A program made the translations under genes and the position numbers. Below the pieces are notes generated by a model, which ran no database searches, was not told where the DNA came from, and saw only the letters and a list, made by a program, of their open reading frames with translations. From Bacteroidota bacterium (lineage in GTDB: Bacteria > Bacteroidota > Rhodothermia > Rhodothermales > JABDKH01), in NCBI GenBank assembly GCA_020437385.1, contig JAGQWL010000244.1, forward strand, positions 1 to 49,171: DNA of 49,171 nucleotides. Reading direction: 5' to 3'. This document shows positions 1 through 8,037 of the stretch, in pieces (positions within the stretch are counted from its first letter, which is position 1; each line of letters begins with the position of its first letter).

Positions 1-966
1 ATGGTGGTCGCACTGGTGTTGGTGCCGTGTGCCGCTGCCCAGGATGGGATGGTGCATAAGAACGGTACTCCGTCCGATTCGGCCGGCAGCATGCACTACA
101 GGATCTACCGGCCGTCCGGCGAGCAGATCGACTTCGAAACGATGGCGGCTGAGGTTTATCGTGCGGATGCCGTCCTCGTCGGTGAGGAACACGATGATCC
201 GATTGCACACTTTCTGCAGGCGAAGTTGCTGCGCGCGGTTCACGAGAAGCGCCTTGCAGACGGTGATTCGGTTGGTGCGGTCGTGCTGACGCTGGAAATG
301 TTTGAGCGGGATGTGCAGGACATTGTCGACGAATACCTTGATGGGTTCATCTCGGAGAAGCAGTTCAAGTCGAGCGCACGCCCCTGGCAGAACTATGATA
401 CAGACTACCGGCCTGCGGTCGAGTACGCACGGGAGAACGGCATTCCGGTTGTTGCCGCTAACGCGCCGCGTCGCTACGCCAGTCGCGTGACCCAGATGGG
501 TCCGGAGTCACTCCTCGAGCTCCCCGAAAGTGCCCGCCAATGGTTGCCACCGCTCCCCTACCGTCAGGCGTCTCGGGAGTACATCAAGGAGTGGAATGCG
601 GAGATGGCGGACAATGGTCACGGAGCGCCGTCCGCACCGAGCGAACCGGTCGAAGAAGAAGTTGCACTGTACCCGAACATGCTCGCGGCGCAGTCGCTCT
701 GGGACGCGTCCATGGCGTTTTCCATTGCGGACGCGCTGTTGCGACACCCCGGCGCTACGGCGGTCCATTTCGTCGGAGCCTTCCACGTCCGCAACCACAC
801 CGGAATTCCGGAGCACCTCAACCGTTATCGGCCCGGCAGTGATGTGAAGGTGATTGCCGTCGACTCTTCGGCGGACATCACGAAGCTTGACCCTGCCGAA
901 TCGACGGCCGGAGACTATATCATTCTGACCGATGAGAATCTTCCGCGGTCTCACGAACGTCGTTAG
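1..966 (+). CDS. ChaN-like haem-binding uptake protein, 5' end probably cut
   Basis: The protein matches the ChaN/DUF399 family, envelope proteins linked to haem or iron uptake in some bacteria. Seen: an early segment with GEEHDD after a hydrophobic strand, a middle region with NAPRRYASRV, and a late FVGAFHVRNHTGIP segment, the usual ChaN order. The reading frame opens with an ATG at base 1, but the residues before CAAAQ are a hydrophobic core without a basic n-region. I infer that the true start of the signal peptide lies outside the window. The last 35 bases overlap the next gene, implying coupled translation. The family is known for haem binding in one member; a role in haem uptake here is inference. 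Confidence 0.8.
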   Translation: MVVALVLVPCAAAQDGMVHKNGTPSDSAGSMHYRIYRPSGEQIDFETMAAEVYRADAVLVGEEHDDPIAHFLQAKLLRAVHEKRLADGDSVGAVVLTLEMFERDVQDIVDEYLDGFISEKQFKSSARPWQNYDTDYRPAVEYARENGIPVVAANAPRRYASRVTQMGPESLLELPESARQWLPPLPYRQASREYIKEWNAEMADNGHGAPSAPSEPVEEEVALYPNMLAAQSLWDASMAFSIADALLRHPGATAVHFVGAFHVRNHTGIPEHLNRYRPGSDVKVIAVDSSADITKLDPAESTAGDYIILTDENLPRSHERR

Positions 967-1684
967 GTCTGGCATTCTGGCCGTTGTGTTGCTGACGGGC
1001 GCCCAATTTGTATGGGTGCAGCCAAGCGTAGCGCAAGGCAACAGTGCCGGACCGATTCGACCTGCTCTGGTCCAGGAAGGATGGGCGATACCCTATCCGG
1101 ACACGGACCGGCGCCGCCGAACCACTTCCGGGGAGGCGTACAATCCACAGGCACTCACTGCGGCTCATCGGACGCTTCCGCTCGGATCCTCCGTTGAACT
1201 CACCTCACTTGCCACGGGTCGCAGCGTCGTCGTGCGAATCAACGATCGCGGACCCTACGTTCCGGATCGCATCACGGACGTTTCGGAAGCGGCGGCGAGG
1301 GAGCTTGGGTTCGGCGATGCGGGTGGGCGCGTACGGCTTCGTCTTGTTTCGGGTCGCATGACCTCCGATTCACAGGCGGCGTTGAGTCTGGATAAGGACC
1401 AGGTACAGCCGCGGAATTCGTCCAAACCGGTTGAATCTGCCGAATTCACCGTTCAACTCGGTTCGTTTGAGACCGAGGAGGCAGCGCGAAAGGTCGCTGA
1501 AGGGACCGAGGGAGCGTGGATCTATCAAATTCGCGTGGACTCAAAGTTGTATTATCGAGTAAACTTCGGGGTATTCTCGACCCGCGAAGAGGCCGGCAGG
1601 GGTCTTGACCGACTTCGTTCCCGAGGTGTTGACGGCTTCGTGAAAACCGTTGACCCGAACGAGAAGCGGACCGTCCTGGACTGA
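932..1684 (+). CDS. RlpA-like double-psi beta-barrel protein with SPOR domain
   Basis: The 250-residue protein has a signal peptide (about 1-35, ending near SVAQG). A RlpA double-psi beta-barrel follows at about 45-145, with TTSGEAYNP, AAHRTLPLGS and the hallmark INDRGPYV. A C-terminal SPOR domain (about 170-245, FTVQLGSFETEEAARKVAE) would bind glycan strands stripped of stem peptides at the division septum. Family members act as septal lytic transglycosylases or as structural partners of them in the periplasm. The ATG at 932 gives a basic n-region (MRIFRG), so it is preferred; it lies inside the ChaN-like gene. Enzymatic activity is not assured, because some RlpA homologues lack it. Confidence 0.88.
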   Translation: MRIFRGLTNVVRSGILAVVLLTGAQFVWVQPSVAQGNSAGPIRPALVQEGWAIPYPDTDRRRRTTSGEAYNPQALTAAHRTLPLGSSVELTSLATGRSVVVRINDRGPYVPDRITDVSEAAARELGFGDAGGRVRLRLVSGRMTSDSQAALSLDKDQVQPRNSSKPVESAEFTVQLGSFETEEAARKVAEGTEGAWIYQIRVDSKLYYRVNFGVFSTREEAGRGLDRLRSRGVDGFVKTVDPNEKRTVLD

Positions 1685-1730
1685 CAACGAGCCATCGGTT
1701 TATGAGGTCTCCTCAACACCGATCACAATT

Positions 1731-3419
1731 ATGACTGGAAAACAGAATCGGTCTGTTCGCACGATCCACAGACTCGCCGCCATCGTTCTGACTGCGGTGC
1801 TTCTGAATGGGTGCGATTCGATAACTAGAGATGATCAGGAAAGTGCTGCAATGCCGAAGAGTGATGTTCAGGCAAACACCGATCTGCTGGCGAAGTACAA
1901 ACTCGTCCGGCTTACTGCTGATCTCTCGCATCTGAATAACGACCAGAAGAAACTGCTGCCCCTCTTGATGAAGGCCGCGGACGCGATGGACGACATGTTC
2001 TGGCTTCAGGCTTATGGTAGCAAGGCGGAGTTGCTTTCATCGATCAGTGACCCTGCACTGCGCCGTTTCGCCGAGATCAACTATGGTCCGTGGGATCGGC
2101 TGGACGACAACGCGCCGTTCATCGAGGGTGTTGGCCCGAAGCCGCTTGGCGCCCGGTTCTACCCCAGCGATATGACACGGGACGAGTTCGAGCGGGCGGC
2201 CGTTAACAACGAGGCACTCAGGAATCTCTATACCGTCGTTCGCCGGGACGCGTCCGGGGCACTTCAGGCGATTCCGTTCAGCGGTGAGTACGGGGCGCAG
2301 CTCTCCAAGGCGGCTGAGTATCTTCGCGAAGCGGCCGAGCTTGCCGAAGACAAGGAGTTTGGCTCCTATCTGAGACTTCGGGCAGACGCGCTTGAGTCGG
2401 ACGATTATTACGAAAGTGATATGGCCTGGATGGACATGAAGGACAACGAGATTGATGTTGTGATTGGTCCGATCGAGGTTTACGAAGACGAGTTGTTCGG
2501 TTACAAGGCGGGAGCCGAGGCGTATGTGCTCTTGAAGGATGTCGAGTGGAGCCGGCGGTTGGCCGCCTATGCCAGGCTGCTGCCCGCGCTGCAGCGTGGC
2601 ATTCCGGTTGATCCCGAGTACAAAGCTGAGGAGCCCGGCACCGATTCTGATCTGAATGCCTATGACGTGATCTACTATGCGGGTCACGCCAACGCGGGAT
2701 CGAAGACGATAGCCATCAATCTACCGAATGACGAGCGGGTCCAGGCGGCCAAGGGTTCGCGCCGGCTGCAGCTGAAGAACGCGATGCGTGCGAAGTTCGA
2801 CGAAATCATGGTGCCGATTTCGAATGAGCTCATTGCAGACGATCAGCAGGACCACCTTACGTTCGATGCGTTCTTCGAGAACACGATGCTGCACGAGGTT
2901 GCACATGGGCTCGGCTTGAAGAACACAATAACGAACGACCCGACGACGGTCCGCAACGCGCTTCAGGAATACTACTCCGCGATCGAGGAGGGCAAGGCCG
3001 ATATCCTTGGACTCTACATGGTATCAGCGTTGAAGGAGATGGGCGAACTCGATGTCGACCTGATGGATAACTACACCACGTTTCTCGCCGGGATCTTTCG
3101 TTCTGTTCGCTTCGGCGCATCGAGTGCGCACGGAAAGGCCAACATGATCCGTTTCAACTTCTTCAAGGAGATGGGTGCGTTCTCTCGCTCTGATGATGGT
3201 CGCTATCGGGTCGAATTCGACAAGATGCAGGCCGCCACCGATTCGCTTTCGGCCCGGCTTCTGATGCTCCAGGGCGATGGAGACAAGGCCGCAGTTGCCG
3301 ATTTTGTGGAACAATACGCCTTGATCGATCCGTTGCTGCAGTCAGATCTGGACCGGCTGGCGGACGCTGGGATTCCGGTTGATATCGTATTTGAGCAGGG
3401 GATGAACGTGCTGAATTAG
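1731..3419 (+). CDS. M49-type (dipeptidyl peptidase III-like) metallopeptidase lipoprotein
   Basis: A 562-residue protein starting at ATG 1731 has a lipoprotein signal ending in VLLNGC, so it is probably membrane-anchored outside the cytoplasm. An in-frame ATG at 1650 overlaps the rlpA-like gene and would bury the signal, so it is rejected. Two metal motifs fit peptidase family M49: HEVAHGLG (H388, E389, H392) and EEGKAD (E419), spaced as expected for a zinc site. Classical M49 enzymes carry a six-residue HEXXGH; here the motif is a five-residue HEXXH. Bacteroidota homologues are often annotated as Zn-dependent hydrolases. Cleavage of dipeptides from peptide N-termini is the family activity; the substrate here is unknown. 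It is the last gene before a terminator. Confidence 0.75.
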   Translation: MTGKQNRSVRTIHRLAAIVLTAVLLNGCDSITRDDQESAAMPKSDVQANTDLLAKYKLVRLTADLSHLNNDQKKLLPLLMKAADAMDDMFWLQAYGSKAELLSSISDPALRRFAEINYGPWDRLDDNAPFIEGVGPKPLGARFYPSDMTRDEFERAAVNNEALRNLYTVVRRDASGALQAIPFSGEYGAQLSKAAEYLREAAELAEDKEFGSYLRLRADALESDDYYESDMAWMDMKDNEIDVVIGPIEVYEDELFGYKAGAEAYVLLKDVEWSRRLAAYARLLPALQRGIPVDPEYKAEEPGTDSDLNAYDVIYYAGHANAGSKTIAINLPNDERVQAAKGSRRLQLKNAMRAKFDEIMVPISNELIADDQQDHLTFDAFFENTMLHEVAHGLGLKNTITNDPTTVRNALQEYYSAIEEGKADILGLYMVSALKEMGELDVDLMDNYTTFLAGIFRSVRFGASSAHGKANMIRFNFFKEMGAFSRSDDGRYRVEFDKMQAATDSLSARLLMLQGDGDKAAVADFVEQYALIDPLLQSDLDRLADAGIPVDIVFEQGMNVLN

Positions 3420-3437
3420 CCGGATTGACCGGATCGG

Positions 3438-3467
3438 ATGACCGTATGTTAACGGATGGTCATTTTT
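3438..3467 (+). terminator. Rho-independent terminator after the M49 peptidase gene
   Basis: ATGACC (3438-3443) pairs with GGTCAT (3458-3463) across a 14-base loop and runs into TTTTT. It begins 19 bases after the stop codon at 3419. This would close the chaN-like/rlpA-like/M49 transcription unit. Confidence 0.6.
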
Positions 3468-3580
3468 CTGTCCGGCAAAGCAATTCCGGCGGTCGGATTC
3501 GTTAATTCATCTGGGGTGGCATCGAACGGAGCTGTTTTGCCACAGGTTGTTCCGCTTGAAGGGGATTCTCCCCAGTCACA

Positions 3581-4771
3581 ATGTCTGCACGATCGTTACA
3601 CGTTCTTCTCGTCCACAACTATTACCAGCAGACGGGGGGAGAAGACAGAGTTTTTGAAGCTGAGGGCTCGTTGCTTGAAAGCAGGGGGCATCGCGTTAGA
3701 CGGTACACCGCGCATAACGACGTGATTACCGGCTTCAATCAGTTTGCTGTCGCCGCGAAATCCTTCTGGAATACGCGCACCACGCGCGACCTCGGGCGGT
3801 TGTTGAAGCAGCAGAATGTGGATGTCGTACACTTCCACAACACGATGCCGCTCATCTCGCCGTCGGCGTACTACGCCGCAAAACGGGCCGGCGCCGCAGT
3901 TGTTCAGACGCTGCACAACTATCGCCTCTTCTGCCCGAAGTCGATCCTGATGCGCGATGGAAAGGTCTGTGAAGAGTGCATCGGACGCTCGTTTGCCTTG
4001 CCGGCCGTGCAGCACGCGTGTTACCGCGAAAGTAAAGTCGCGTCGTCGGTCCTGGCGTCGATGCTCTATGTGCATAAGCGGGTTGATACCTGGAATACGA
4101 AGATCGACGTCAACATCGCCCTGACAAACTTCGCACGGGACAAGTACATCGCGGGCGGGCTGGACCCGGAGCGGATTGTCGTCAAGCCCCACTTCGTTGA
4201 GACGGCCCTTACGCCCGGAGACGGATCATCCGGCACCGCGCTATTCGTCGGTCGACTCTCGGAAGAGAAGGGTGTGCGTACGTTGTTGAAGGCCTGGAAC
4301 GACGAGCGGGTGACGCGTCCGCTTGTGATCGTCGGCGACGGTCCGCTTGCCGAAGAGGTTCGGCGCGCGGCGGATGAGAACCCTCTGATTACCTGGCTGG
4401 GTCGTCTTCCGCCGAATGACGTTTTCGATCGGATAAGGGAGGCGGCAGTGATGATCGCACCATCGGAATGTTACGAGACCTTCGGACGAGTCGTCATCGA
4501 GTCATTCTCACTTGGGACGCCGGTCATCGTTTCCGACATCGGTGCAATCGGAGAACTCGTCGCAGACGGGTTTACCGGGCTCAAGTTTGAGGCGGGTAAC
4601 GCGACTGCGTTGCGGGAGTCGGTGCTTCGCTTCTTCGCGGACGAGGGCCAGGTTCAACAGATGCGAACGAATGCCCTCAAAGAGCATCGTGACCGGTATA
4701 CGGCGGATCACAACTATCCGATGTTGATGGAAGCGTACGAGCGCGCCATCGAGGTCAACAGCCGCTCATGA
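3581..4771 (+). CDS. Glycosyltransferase family 4 (GT-B)
   Basis: This 396-residue cytoplasmic or membrane-peripheral GT-B enzyme has an N-terminal acceptor domain (HNYYQQTGGEDRVF; HFHNTMPLISP; LHNYRLFCPKS). Its C-terminal nucleotide-sugar domain contains LFVGRLSEEKG and the E-x7-E signature in SECYETFGRVVIESFSLGTPVI. GT4 enzymes build surface polysaccharide or glycolipid from activated sugars. Its stop codon overlaps the start of the polysaccharide deacetylase by four bases (ATGA), so the two are co-translated and probably act in one glycan pathway. A short hairpin (GGGGA-TTC-TCCCC, about 3561-3573) sits just upstream of the ATG and could affect initiation. Donor and acceptor sugars cannot be read from sequence. 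Confidence 0.88.
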   Translation: MSARSLHVLLVHNYYQQTGGEDRVFEAEGSLLESRGHRVRRYTAHNDVITGFNQFAVAAKSFWNTRTTRDLGRLLKQQNVDVVHFHNTMPLISPSAYYAAKRAGAAVVQTLHNYRLFCPKSILMRDGKVCEECIGRSFALPAVQHACYRESKVASSVLASMLYVHKRVDTWNTKIDVNIALTNFARDKYIAGGLDPERIVVKPHFVETALTPGDGSSGTALFVGRLSEEKGVRTLLKAWNDERVTRPLVIVGDGPLAEEVRRAADENPLITWLGRLPPNDVFDRIREAAVMIAPSECYETFGRVVIESFSLGTPVIVSDIGAIGELVADGFTGLKFEAGNATALRESVLRFFADEGQVQQMRTNALKEHRDRYTADHNYPMLMEAYERAIEVNSRS

Positions 4772-5568
4772 AAGAGTTGACGCAGAAGTTGATCGGCGGC
4801 GTCCACGCCGGGTTGCTCAATCGTGGCTGGCCGGATCGACTGGGCCTCTATTTTCACAACGTGGAGGCAGGCGAGCGTGCGGCTTTCAGCGAGACAATCA
4901 GGCGACTGCGATCGGAAGGTTACCGGTTCGTCGGTGCAAATGAATACGTCCGGACGGACACGAAGTCGGGCGGGCGAGTCGCCTTTCTCAGCTTTGACGA
5001 CAACTATGTCGACTGGCACGAGATGATTCCGCTTCTTGAAGAGCTGGACGTTCAGGCGGCCTTCTACGTAAATACGGGTCCGATGCGAGACTGGGCCACG
5101 GATTCGGAGATCGCGGCATACTACGAGGACCGTCTTCGCTACAAGGGTTCACGTACACGTCCCCTTTCGAGTGCGGAGGTCAGAGAGCTGCGCGACGCCG
5201 GGCACACAATCGGGGTGCATACACACAACCACTTCGTGCTCTCGGAGCTGCCATTCGAAACGGCAAAAGAGGAGATCTATATCTGCAGGGATCACCTCGA
5301 GCAGATGCTCGGTCAACGCATGCGGCATTTTTCGTATCCATTCGGGATGCGGCGACACTTCTCAACGGAACTGCAGTCTTATTGTCTTGAGCTCGGCTTC
5401 GAAACAATCGCAAGGGCAACTCCCGGTCTGTTGCACGAACGATTTGACGGCGTTACCATTCAGCGAACGGACTGGCGTCTTGGTGATGCGTTTGATGCGA
5501 ACCGGGTGCGAATGTCAGTCGACGGACACGTTTTTGAAAGGCTGACTGGAAGGAGTGCCGTGTCGTAA
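4768..5568 (+). CDS. Polysaccharide deacetylase (NodB homology, CE4)
   Basis: This 266-residue carbohydrate esterase has NodB motif 1 SFDDNY, with catalytic base D77 and metal ligand D78. Motif 2 is HTHNH, with metal ligands H151 and H155, followed by HFSYPFGMRRHFS. CE4 enzymes remove N- or O-acetyl groups from amino-sugar polymers using a divalent metal. No signal peptide is apparent at MKELTQKLIGG, so it may act on cytoplasmic lipid-linked intermediates, which fits its four-base overlap with the GT4 gene. The frame of the following small membrane protein is already open from 5538, inside this gene's 3' end. Confidence 0.88.
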   Translation: MKELTQKLIGGVHAGLLNRGWPDRLGLYFHNVEAGERAAFSETIRRLRSEGYRFVGANEYVRTDTKSGGRVAFLSFDDNYVDWHEMIPLLEELDVQAAFYVNTGPMRDWATDSEIAAYYEDRLRYKGSRTRPLSSAEVRELRDAGHTIGVHTHNHFVLSELPFETAKEEIYICRDHLEQMLGQRMRHFSYPFGMRRHFSTELQSYCLELGFETIARATPGLLHERFDGVTIQRTDWRLGDAFDANRVRMSVDGHVFERLTGRSAVS

Positions 5569-5609
5569 GGTCGTGGCTCTTTCCCGGTCGGGATAAGAGG
5601 ATTGAGGCC

Positions 5610-5957
5610 ATTACGAAGGAATCACATCAGATTGCGCTTCGCGTCTTTCACAGCTTTGCACTGCTCGTCAGTACGGCATTGTGCGGTGCGATACTCGGCG
5701 GTGTGGTGGCGTCGCTCATCGTTGACAGCTTTGGCTATGAAGCAGTTTCCACGGTTCTTGGTGGAATCGGACTGGGCGGCGGCTTTGGATTGGTTCTGGC
5801 CGCGTCGATTGCGCTTCGAGCGCCGTTGGAGATGCTCCGGCGGTATTCCCGTATAGCGATGGTCATCGCGATTCTTTTTCTGGCGATGCTGATGATCCGC
5901 CGATACCGGATGGACAGACAGCTGAGAGACCAGGAAATCGAAGTCGTGCCAGTCTGA
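5610..5957 (+). CDS. Small two-TM membrane protein without a standard start codon
   Basis: This reading frame is open from 5538 to 5957. It encodes two clear membrane segments: one around HSFALLVSTALCGAILGG (codons near 5649-5702), extended by a glycine-rich GGIGLGGGFGLVLAA stretch, and one around SRIAMVIAILFLAMLMI. A charged tail RRYRMDRQLRDQEIE follows. No ATG or GTG exists upstream of the first membrane segment, and the only TTG (5679) falls inside it. The ATT at 5610 lies nine bases after AGAGG and is my tentative start; an upstream frameshift product of the deacetylase is the other option. No family recognised. It follows the glycosyltransferase and deacetylase, so a role with surface glycan is possible. 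Confidence 0.45.
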   Translation: MTKESHQIALRVFHSFALLVSTALCGAILGGVVASLIVDSFGYEAVSTVLGGIGLGGGFGLVLAASIALRAPLEMLRRYSRIAMVIAILFLAMLMIRRYRMDRQLRDQEIEVVPV

Positions 5958-6048
5958 CCAGGTTCTCTTTTGCGCGATTCTTCGCTCATGGGTGTCTCGC
6001 CGTTGCGTACGTTTGGACAATCGCGGAATTGACTTCCTCAACAGACAC

Positions 6049-7365
6049 ATGGCTACGATATTTCGCTCACATCTCTCGGTTCTTCTGCTGGTCGGTTTTT
6101 CTTCTTGTATCACAGTGTCGACCATGGCTCAGACGGTTGTCGATACCACGCTCTACGGTAACTGGACCGGTGCGATCCATGTTGGAGGGATTGAGCTAGG
6201 CATCCAGACGCATTTCTCTCCGGAGTCGGCAACCATCGACATTCCGCAGCAGGGAGCGCATGGTCTGCCTTTGAAGAATGTGTCGGCGTCGGAAGGAACC
6301 GTTCATTTTGAACTCCCCGCCGGTCCGGGTCTCGCTACCTTCGAGGGTGAGATGACAGAGGACGCGATAGGAGGGCGCTTCTCGCAGGCGGGGGCCACCG
6401 GTTCCTTCGGGCTGAAACGGACGGTTCCGGGTTCGTCTGATGCCGCTGTGGCTGATACCGAATCGTCGGCCGGAGGCGAGACGGTGACCGCCAATACGGG
6501 AGAAGGAACGTTGAGCGGCACACTCTTGATGCCGGACACGGCGGTTCCATTTCCTTTGGTGATTCTGGTTGCGGGCTCGGGCCCAACGGATCGTGACGGC
6601 AACTCCGCGTTGATCCCGGGCAAGAACAACAGCCTTCGCCTGCTCGCCGAGGCGCTTCGTGACAGTGGAATCGCGACGATACGGTATGACAAAAGGGGAA
6701 TCGGTTCGAGCACTTCGTTGTTGGGAGAGAAGGATCTGCGTATCGATACGTTCGCTGTAGACGTGAATTCGTGGGTGCGGCGTTTCGCCGATGACACACG
6801 GTTCTCTGGCATCGTTCTCGCGGGTCACTCGGAGGGGGCGCTACTCGTTTCGCTCGCAGCGAGTAGTGCGGCGGTAGATGGAGTTGTCACGATCGCCGGT
6901 GCCGGCAGACCGGCGACCGAGGTGCTGCACGAGCAGCTGGCGGCCCAGCTTCCTGAGCCACTCCTCGCGCGAGCAGACTCCGCGATGAGCCAGCTAACGG
7001 CAGGTGAGACAGTCGACGACCTGCCGACTCAACTTGTCACCCTTTTCCGGCCGTCGATTCAGTCGTACCTGTCGTCGTGGTTCAAGCTTGACCCGGCGAA
7101 AGTGCTTGGTGCAGTGGAGAAGCCGAAGCTGATCGTGCAGGGCGGAACGGATATCCAGGTTAAGGTTGCAGACGCGCAACGGCTCGCGGAATTCAGTCCG
7201 AACGCAACGCTGCTGGTGATTCCCGGTATGAACCATATTCTGAAGGACGTGCCGGCCGACCGGGGGACTCAGGTGGCGTCGTACAGCAATCCGGACCTAC
7301 CCGTTGATTCCGAGCTCGTTGGGGCTATTGTGACGTTTGTCCGCAGGATTGCCGTGGGGGGATGA
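6049..7365 (+). CDS. Secreted alpha/beta hydrolase
   Basis: From ATG 6049 the product is 438 residues with a signal peptide ending near STMAQ. An N-terminal beta-rich region (WTGAIHVGGIELGIQTHF) precedes an alpha/beta hydrolase fold starting about residue 150. The oxyanion segment is VAGSGPTDRDGN, the nucleophile elbow GHSEG (S261), and the catalytic His lies in GMNHIL (H396). This architecture is common in exported Bacteroidota hydrolases annotated as peptidase S9-like or acyl-esterase proteins. An in-frame ATG at 5992 adds 19 residues before the signal and is less likely. Substrate unknown. No partner gene is obvious; the tRNA pair follows on the opposite strand. Confidence 0.8.
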   Translation: MATIFRSHLSVLLLVGFSSCITVSTMAQTVVDTTLYGNWTGAIHVGGIELGIQTHFSPESATIDIPQQGAHGLPLKNVSASEGTVHFELPAGPGLATFEGEMTEDAIGGRFSQAGATGSFGLKRTVPGSSDAAVADTESSAGGETVTANTGEGTLSGTLLMPDTAVPFPLVILVAGSGPTDRDGNSALIPGKNNSLRLLAEALRDSGIATIRYDKRGIGSSTSLLGEKDLRIDTFAVDVNSWVRRFADDTRFSGIVLAGHSEGALLVSLAASSAAVDGVVTIAGAGRPATEVLHEQLAAQLPEPLLARADSAMSQLTAGETVDDLPTQLVTLFRPSIQSYLSSWFKLDPAKVLGAVEKPKLIVQGGTDIQVKVADAQRLAEFSPNATLLVIPGMNHILKDVPADRGTQVASYSNPDLPVDSELVGAIVTFVRRIAVGG

Positions 7366-7381
7366 AGGATTAACGACCAAC

Positions 7382-7405
7382 GAAGCAGGCTGGGCCGCGT
7401 GCTTC
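7382..7405. terminator. Weak hairpin between hydrolase gene and tRNA-Val
   Basis: GAAGCA (7382-7387) pairs with TGCTTC (7400-7405) over a GC-rich loop. It lies 16 bases after the hydrolase stop and downstream of the minus-strand tRNA genes, so it could end transcription from either side. There is no T-run, so this is tentative. Confidence 0.25.
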
Positions 7406-7454
7406 ATTCAAAGTCCTTCGGGATTGTTGTGGCGGACGCCCTGGCGGCGAGAAA

Positions 7455-7531
7455 TGGTGGGCGGTGGGGGATTCGAACCCGCGACCTTCTGGGTGTAAAC
7501 CAGACGCTCTAACCAGCTGAGCTAACCGCCC
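7455..7531 (-). tRNA. tRNA-Val (anticodon TAC)
   Basis: Read on the minus strand, a 7-bp acceptor stem GGGCGGT/ACCGCCC closes the molecule (7531-7525 with 7465-7459). The D-arm contains TAGCTCAGCTGGTTAGAGC. The anticodon stem TCTGG/CCAGA encloses loop TTTACAC with anticodon TAC, and the T-arm carries GGGTTCGAATCCC. The discriminator A is followed by an encoded CCA (7457-7455). Confidence 0.95.
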
Positions 7532-7574
7532 GTTTTTGAGTCACGACCGCAAGTCCGGATCATTTGGCAGCGTG

Positions 7575-7647
7575 AGCGGGAAACGGGACTCGAACCCGCG
7601 ACCCTCAGCTTGGGAAGCTGATGCTCTACCAACTGAGCTATTCCCGC
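7575..7647 (-). tRNA. tRNA-Gly (anticodon CCC)
   Basis: On the minus strand the acceptor stem GCGGGAA/TTCCCGC spans 7647-7641 with 7582-7576. The anticodon stem TCAGC/GCTGA encloses loop TTCCCAA, giving anticodon CCC, and the T-loop is GGGTTCGAGTCCC. The discriminator is T, as usual for tRNA-Gly. No CCA is encoded after it, unlike the neighbouring tRNA-Val. It lies upstream of tRNA-Val in the same direction and is probably co-transcribed with it. Confidence 0.95.
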
Positions 7648-7723
7648 ACTGGAGCAGGTCGGTCGCGCTTTGATGAGGGCGACGATGGATGCCTGCTCCT
7701 CCCGAATTTACGGCAGGGCATCG

Positions 7724-7752
7724 AAGGTACGTGCCCCCCGGACGGTTGTCAA
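7724..7752 (-). promoter_or_regulatory. Promoter of the tRNA-Gly/tRNA-Val unit
   Basis: On the minus strand TTGACA (7752-7747) is followed after 17 bases by TACCTT (7729-7724) and then CG. TACCTTCG matches the Bacteroidota -7 pattern TAnnTTTG at all but one base, and TTG sits at the -33 position. Transcription would start near 7717, about 70 bases before the tRNA-Gly gene. Confidence 0.6.
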
Positions 7753-7760
7753 GTTTCACA

Positions 7761-7788
7761 TTGAAATGACTTGGAGACTTCGTATATT
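7761..7788 (+). promoter_or_regulatory. Promoter of rpmH
   Basis: TTGAAA (7761-7766), a 16-base spacer and TATATT (7783-7788, followed by AG) lie about 90 bases ahead of the rpmH ATG. TATATTAG is one base from TAnnTTTG. This promoter is back to back with the tRNA promoter: the two -35 elements are eight bases apart. Confidence 0.6.
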
Positions 7789-7879
7789 AGTCGTTCTGCC
7801 AAAAAATCAGACGCAGCGAGTCTAGTCTTCTGATATATCCTTTTGGAACACAGACGCGTACGAGTACGCCGTAGAATAA

Positions 7880-8035
7880 ATGAAGCGAACATACCAGCCC
7901 AGCAGGCGCAAACGGGCGAACAAGCACGGATTCCGGTCGCGAATGGAGACCAAGGATGGTCGCAAGGTGCTTGCGCGTCGCCGCGCGAAAGGCCGTAAGG
8001 TCCTCACGGTGTCCGACTCCCGTCCCGGCAAGTAG
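7880..8035 (+). CDS. rpmH: Ribosomal protein bL34
   Basis: This 51-residue, highly basic protein begins [18 protein letters not shown] and continues [21 protein letters not shown], the near-invariant bL34 sequence. It binds 23S rRNA in the large ribosomal subunit. It stands immediately before rnpA, as in nearly all bacteria, and the two are separated by only two bases if rnpA starts at the GTG at 8038. In many genomes dnaA lies on the other side of rpmH; here tRNA genes and a hydrolase do. Confidence 0.97.
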   Translation: MKRTYQPSRRKRANKHGFRSRMETKDGRKVLARRRAKGRKVLTVSDSRPGK

Positions 8036-8037
8036 TT

